Positions 31,973 through 33,744 of a stretch of 33,744 nucleotides of DNA are shown piece after piece (positions within the stretch are counted from its first letter, which is position 1; each line of letters begins with the position of its first letter). This DNA is from DATIJC01 sp035479015 (GTDB taxonomy: Bacteria; Patescibacteriota; Microgenomatia; UBA1400; UBA12028): assembly GCA_035479015.1 (NCBI GenBank), contig DATIJC010000050.1, positions 1 to 33,744 on the forward strand, given 5' to 3'. The notes under the pieces were generated by a model. It saw only the letters and a list, made by a program, of their open reading frames with translations, was not told the DNA's origin and searched no databases. Made by a program: the position numbers and the translations under genes.

Positions 31973-33030
31973 AACAGTGTTTCTATCTTTTTAGCAAACA
32001 TATCTTTAGAATACAGCTCACAATTTGACCGCATTCGTTTTTGTATTTGTTCAATTGGAATAGGTGACAGCGAAATAAACTTTTTAGTCTTAGCTACAAG
32101 CTCCTCTTTCGTGTTCCAAAACTGCTCCTCGGCATTGACTATCTCCCGTTGCCCGCCCTTAGGGACCACAAATGGTACTGCGCCTGCTGCCATGGCCTCC
32201 AGTGTAGTAATGCCAAAGTGCTCGGTATTCTCAGGATGAGCGCTTTCCGAAACACCGTATCCCGCCGCGTGCCAGTAGACGGTGGCGTGGCCATTTAGCT
32301 TTTTCAGTTCTTCAAAAGTGACATCAGTTCTAATCTCGATTGGATAGCCGGCGGCGGCTTCACGAAGCGATTTTAAATATTGCTCACTGTCAGGATTGGG
32401 ATCAACAGCTCCTGCTAAGACGAGCGTCCAATCGCCGATCTTTTCTTTTAGTAAATCTTTAAACGCTTCGATTAATATATCTTGGCGTTTACTGTTACTT
32501 TGCGAATGAGAGAAAAAACGGCCAACGTTGAGAATTATGTTCTGTTTGGCAAGCGGTATGAACTCACTGGTATCTACGTATGGCTCAACAACCTCAATCT
32601 TTGACGTCTGCCAACTGTTTCGCAAAATATTTTGAACAAATTTGTCATATACGATAATATTTTTCCAACTGCGAAGTTTTATTTTCTCCACCGAAGACAA
32701 TTTTCTCGTCCACGGAATCTGAATGATCAAATAAGATTTTTTAGCCAATGACCAGAAGAAACTACCATCCGTCATTGCAAACAAAACGTCATACTTTCTG
32801 CTTTCTAAGCTTGCCACATTCGCGCCTACCACGTTTACACTCGAGAGATTCAATCCAAAAATCTTCTCGTACTCACGCAATCTTTTTTTTGTTTGATCTG
32901 ACTGTGAATCTGAAACAAGGAGCATGGTTTTGTGAGATTTGGATGCCTCCTCAGCTATGGATAGTAAATATTTCTCTCCCCCGCCTGCATGTTTGGGAAT
33001 ATAGGGAGAGTACAATGCGACAGTTTTCAT
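31969..33030 (-). CDS. Family 4 glycosyltransferase, ALG11-like pattern
   Basis: The start is the ATG at 33030, which overlaps the upstream stop as ATGA and gives 353 residues. ALYSPYIPKHAGGGEKYLLSIA (5-26) is the N-terminal GT-B loop and ILNVGRFF (166-173) begins the C-terminal half. VYWHAAGYGVSES, ENTEHFGITTLEAMAAG (268-284) and VVPKGGQREIV hold the EX7E site. The WHAAG...ENTEHFGI pattern is that of ALG11-type alpha-1,2-mannosyltransferases, so GDP-mannose is a plausible donor. The ribosome site GAGG lies in the 3' arm of a hairpin (33037-33052), which suggests translational coupling to the gene before it. Confidence 0.88.
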   Translation of the reverse strand: MKTVALYSPYIPKHAGGGEKYLLSIAEEASKSHKTMLLVSDSQSDQTKKRLREYEKIFGLNLSSVNVVGANVASLESRKYDVLFAMTDGSFFWSLAKKSYLIIQIPWTRKLSSVEKIKLRSWKNIIVYDKFVQNILRNSWQTSKIEVVEPYVDTSEFIPLAKQNIILNVGRFFSHSQSNSKRQDILIEAFKDLLKEKIGDWTLVLAGAVDPNPDSEQYLKSLREAAAGYPIEIRTDVTFEELKKLNGHATVYWHAAGYGVSESAHPENTEHFGITTLEAMAAGAVPFVVPKGGQREIVNAEEQFWNTKEELVAKTKKFISLSPIPIEQIQKRMRSNCELYSKDMFAKKIETLL

Positions 33031-33744
33031 ACTCGTCCTCGTGTAGACGAGGATGCCTCCCACATTTTTTGAATCTCGGACTCAAAGCGCTGATATTTTT
33101 CAGAGAGAGTTGGCTTTGATTGTAGTTCCCACAACCGCTCATACACAAAAAAACGGTTCATTGCTTGCTGAATGCTCTCAATCCACCCTTCGATGCCATC
33201 CTTGTATCCTTTTTTCAAAATCAAACGGCGGAAAAATTCCATGAAGGGTTTGCGGATGAGTGTTACTACACCCACGGGCTTTACACCGGCCTCATAGAGG
33301 AGGCGCGCTTCTGTATCTGTCCACATGGCAGATTTCACTAAACCTGATAAGAGATCTCTATGTGTAAAATGCACCAAGGACTCTGTTAACAACCCTTGAT
33401 TACCCTCAACTTTAGCGCTCTCATGAACATCCCCCTGCCACTCCCGAAGTTGCGACCTCTTGAAAAGCCTCACTACGACATCTTTTTCCCATCCGCCGTG
33501 CTGAAACCACTTTCCAAACTGAATATTGTGGCGCGATAGTGCAAAAGCTGAGTATGAAGTACGCTCGATCGTGTCTTCGATTTCCTTTGCAAGTTTGGGA
33601 GTCACGCGTTCATCTGCATCTACATACAATACCCAATCGCCATGCGCTGCCGTCAGTCCGGCATTTCTCCAATCTTTAAATTTGCCTTCACGTGTCTCTA
33701 TGACCTGTGCTCCTTCTCGTTTTGCGATAGCTACTGTATTGTCA
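33027..33744 (-). CDS. Family 2 glycosyltransferase, WaaE/KdtX-like (N-terminus beyond window)
   Basis: The open frame runs from the window edge to TGA 33029-33027, about 238 residues. Visible from the edge are DNTVAIAKREGAQVIETRE, then RNAGLTAAHGDWVLYVDADERVTP with the DADE metal motif. RHNIQFGKWFQHGG and DVHESAKV are the family's second-half markers. An ATG exists at 33629, but conserved sequence continues upstream of it, so the gene is cut by the window edge rather than starting there. The C-terminus ends in SSSTRGRV, which is encoded by a palindromic repeat. It is the third WaaE-like member in the window. Confidence 0.9.
   Translation of the reverse strand, partial: DNTVAIAKREGAQVIETREGKFKDWRNAGLTAAHGDWVLYVDADERVTPKLAKEIEDTIERTSYSAFALSRHNIQFGKWFQHGGWEKDVVVRLFKRSQLREWQGDVHESAKVEGNQGLLTESLVHFTHRDLLSGLVKSAMWTDTEARLLYEAGVKPVGVVTLIRKPFMEFFRRLILKKGYKDGIEGWIESIQQAMNRFFVYERLWELQSKPTLSEKYQRFESEIQKMWEASSSTRGRV
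33037..33052 (-). repeat. Hairpin repeat covering the ribosome site of the GT4 gene
   Basis: On the minus strand the sequence reads CCTCGT-CTAC-ACGAGG, a perfect 6-4-6 hairpin. The GAGG at its 3' end is the best Shine-Dalgarno for the ATG at 33030 (6-nt spacing). It shares its CTAC loop and ATCC/GGA flanks with the repeat at 28216-28235. Confidence 0.5.

Noticed and set aside
33037..33060. Intrinsic terminator at the hairpin near 33040
   Set aside because: No T-run follows the stem directly on either strand, and the hairpin lies within coding sequence just before the next start codon.
1..33744. CRISPR arrays, insertion sequences, tRNA or rRNA genes
   Set aside because: I saw no regularly spaced repeats, transposase motifs, cloverleaf-type sequence or rRNA segments. 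Coding sequence covers nearly all of the window.

Overview
The window is a dense surface-polysaccharide locus, probably from a Candidate Phyla Radiation (Patescibacteria) bacterium, with Microgenomates-type lineages the best guess. The reasons are the very tight gene packing, the moderately AT-rich composition, the many glycosyltransferases, and several polytopic GT39-like proteins of a style I associate with those genomes. The lineage is inferred from gene style only, because no rRNA, tRNA or ribosomal protein gene is present. TGA is used as a normal stop in many ATGA overlaps, so the genetic code is standard and not the Gracilibacteria type.

Layout. Positions 1-440 (-) hold a partial methyltransferase, head to head with a plus-strand block (441-5112): sugar epimerase/dehydratase, GT-C-like membrane protein, polysaccharide-type ABC ATPase, a GT2, and a second GT2 broken by a one-base frameshift. 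Positions 5069-8375 hold four SAM methyltransferases in alternating orientation, two of them FkbM type. Positions 8403-9107 (-) encode an unexpected phage structural-like protein with its own promoter-like box and strong ribosome site. Positions 9144-17411 (-) are the core export operon: GT11 fucosyltransferase, GT2, exostosin-like GT, an unassigned GT, FkbM methyltransferase, Wzt with a C-terminal carbohydrate-binding domain, Wzm, a methyltransferase and an HlpA-like GT. A DUF5672 gene (17412-18194, +) diverges from it. Positions 18134-24735 (-) carry GDP-L-fucose synthase, GT2, DUF2304, a DPM1-like GT2, a GalE-like epimerase, a very large membrane protein and a GT4. Positions 24757-30315 hold three GT39-like membrane glycosyltransferases and a WaaE-like GT2. 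Positions 30347-31228 (+) hold a Mn/Fe superoxide dismutase and a small winged-helix-like ORF. Positions 31124-33744 (-) hold GT2, GT4 and a partial WaaE-like GT2.

How it fits together. Nucleotide-sugar genes (GDP-fucose synthase and two other SDR enzymes) feed cytoplasmic GT2, GT4, GT11 and exostosin-like transferases. Seven SAM methyltransferases could decorate or cap the chain. Wzm/Wzt would export it, with the Wzt C-terminal domain probably reading a terminal feature. Polyprenyl-phosphate-sugar synthesis (DPM1-like) and the GT-C enzymes could add sugars outside the membrane.

Packing is extreme. All five tail-to-tail gene pairs overlap (23-105 bp), two head-to-head pairs share a single CATATG, and no non-coding stretch exceeds about 36 bp. 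I saw no rRNA, tRNA, CRISPR array, insertion sequence or canonical riboswitch.
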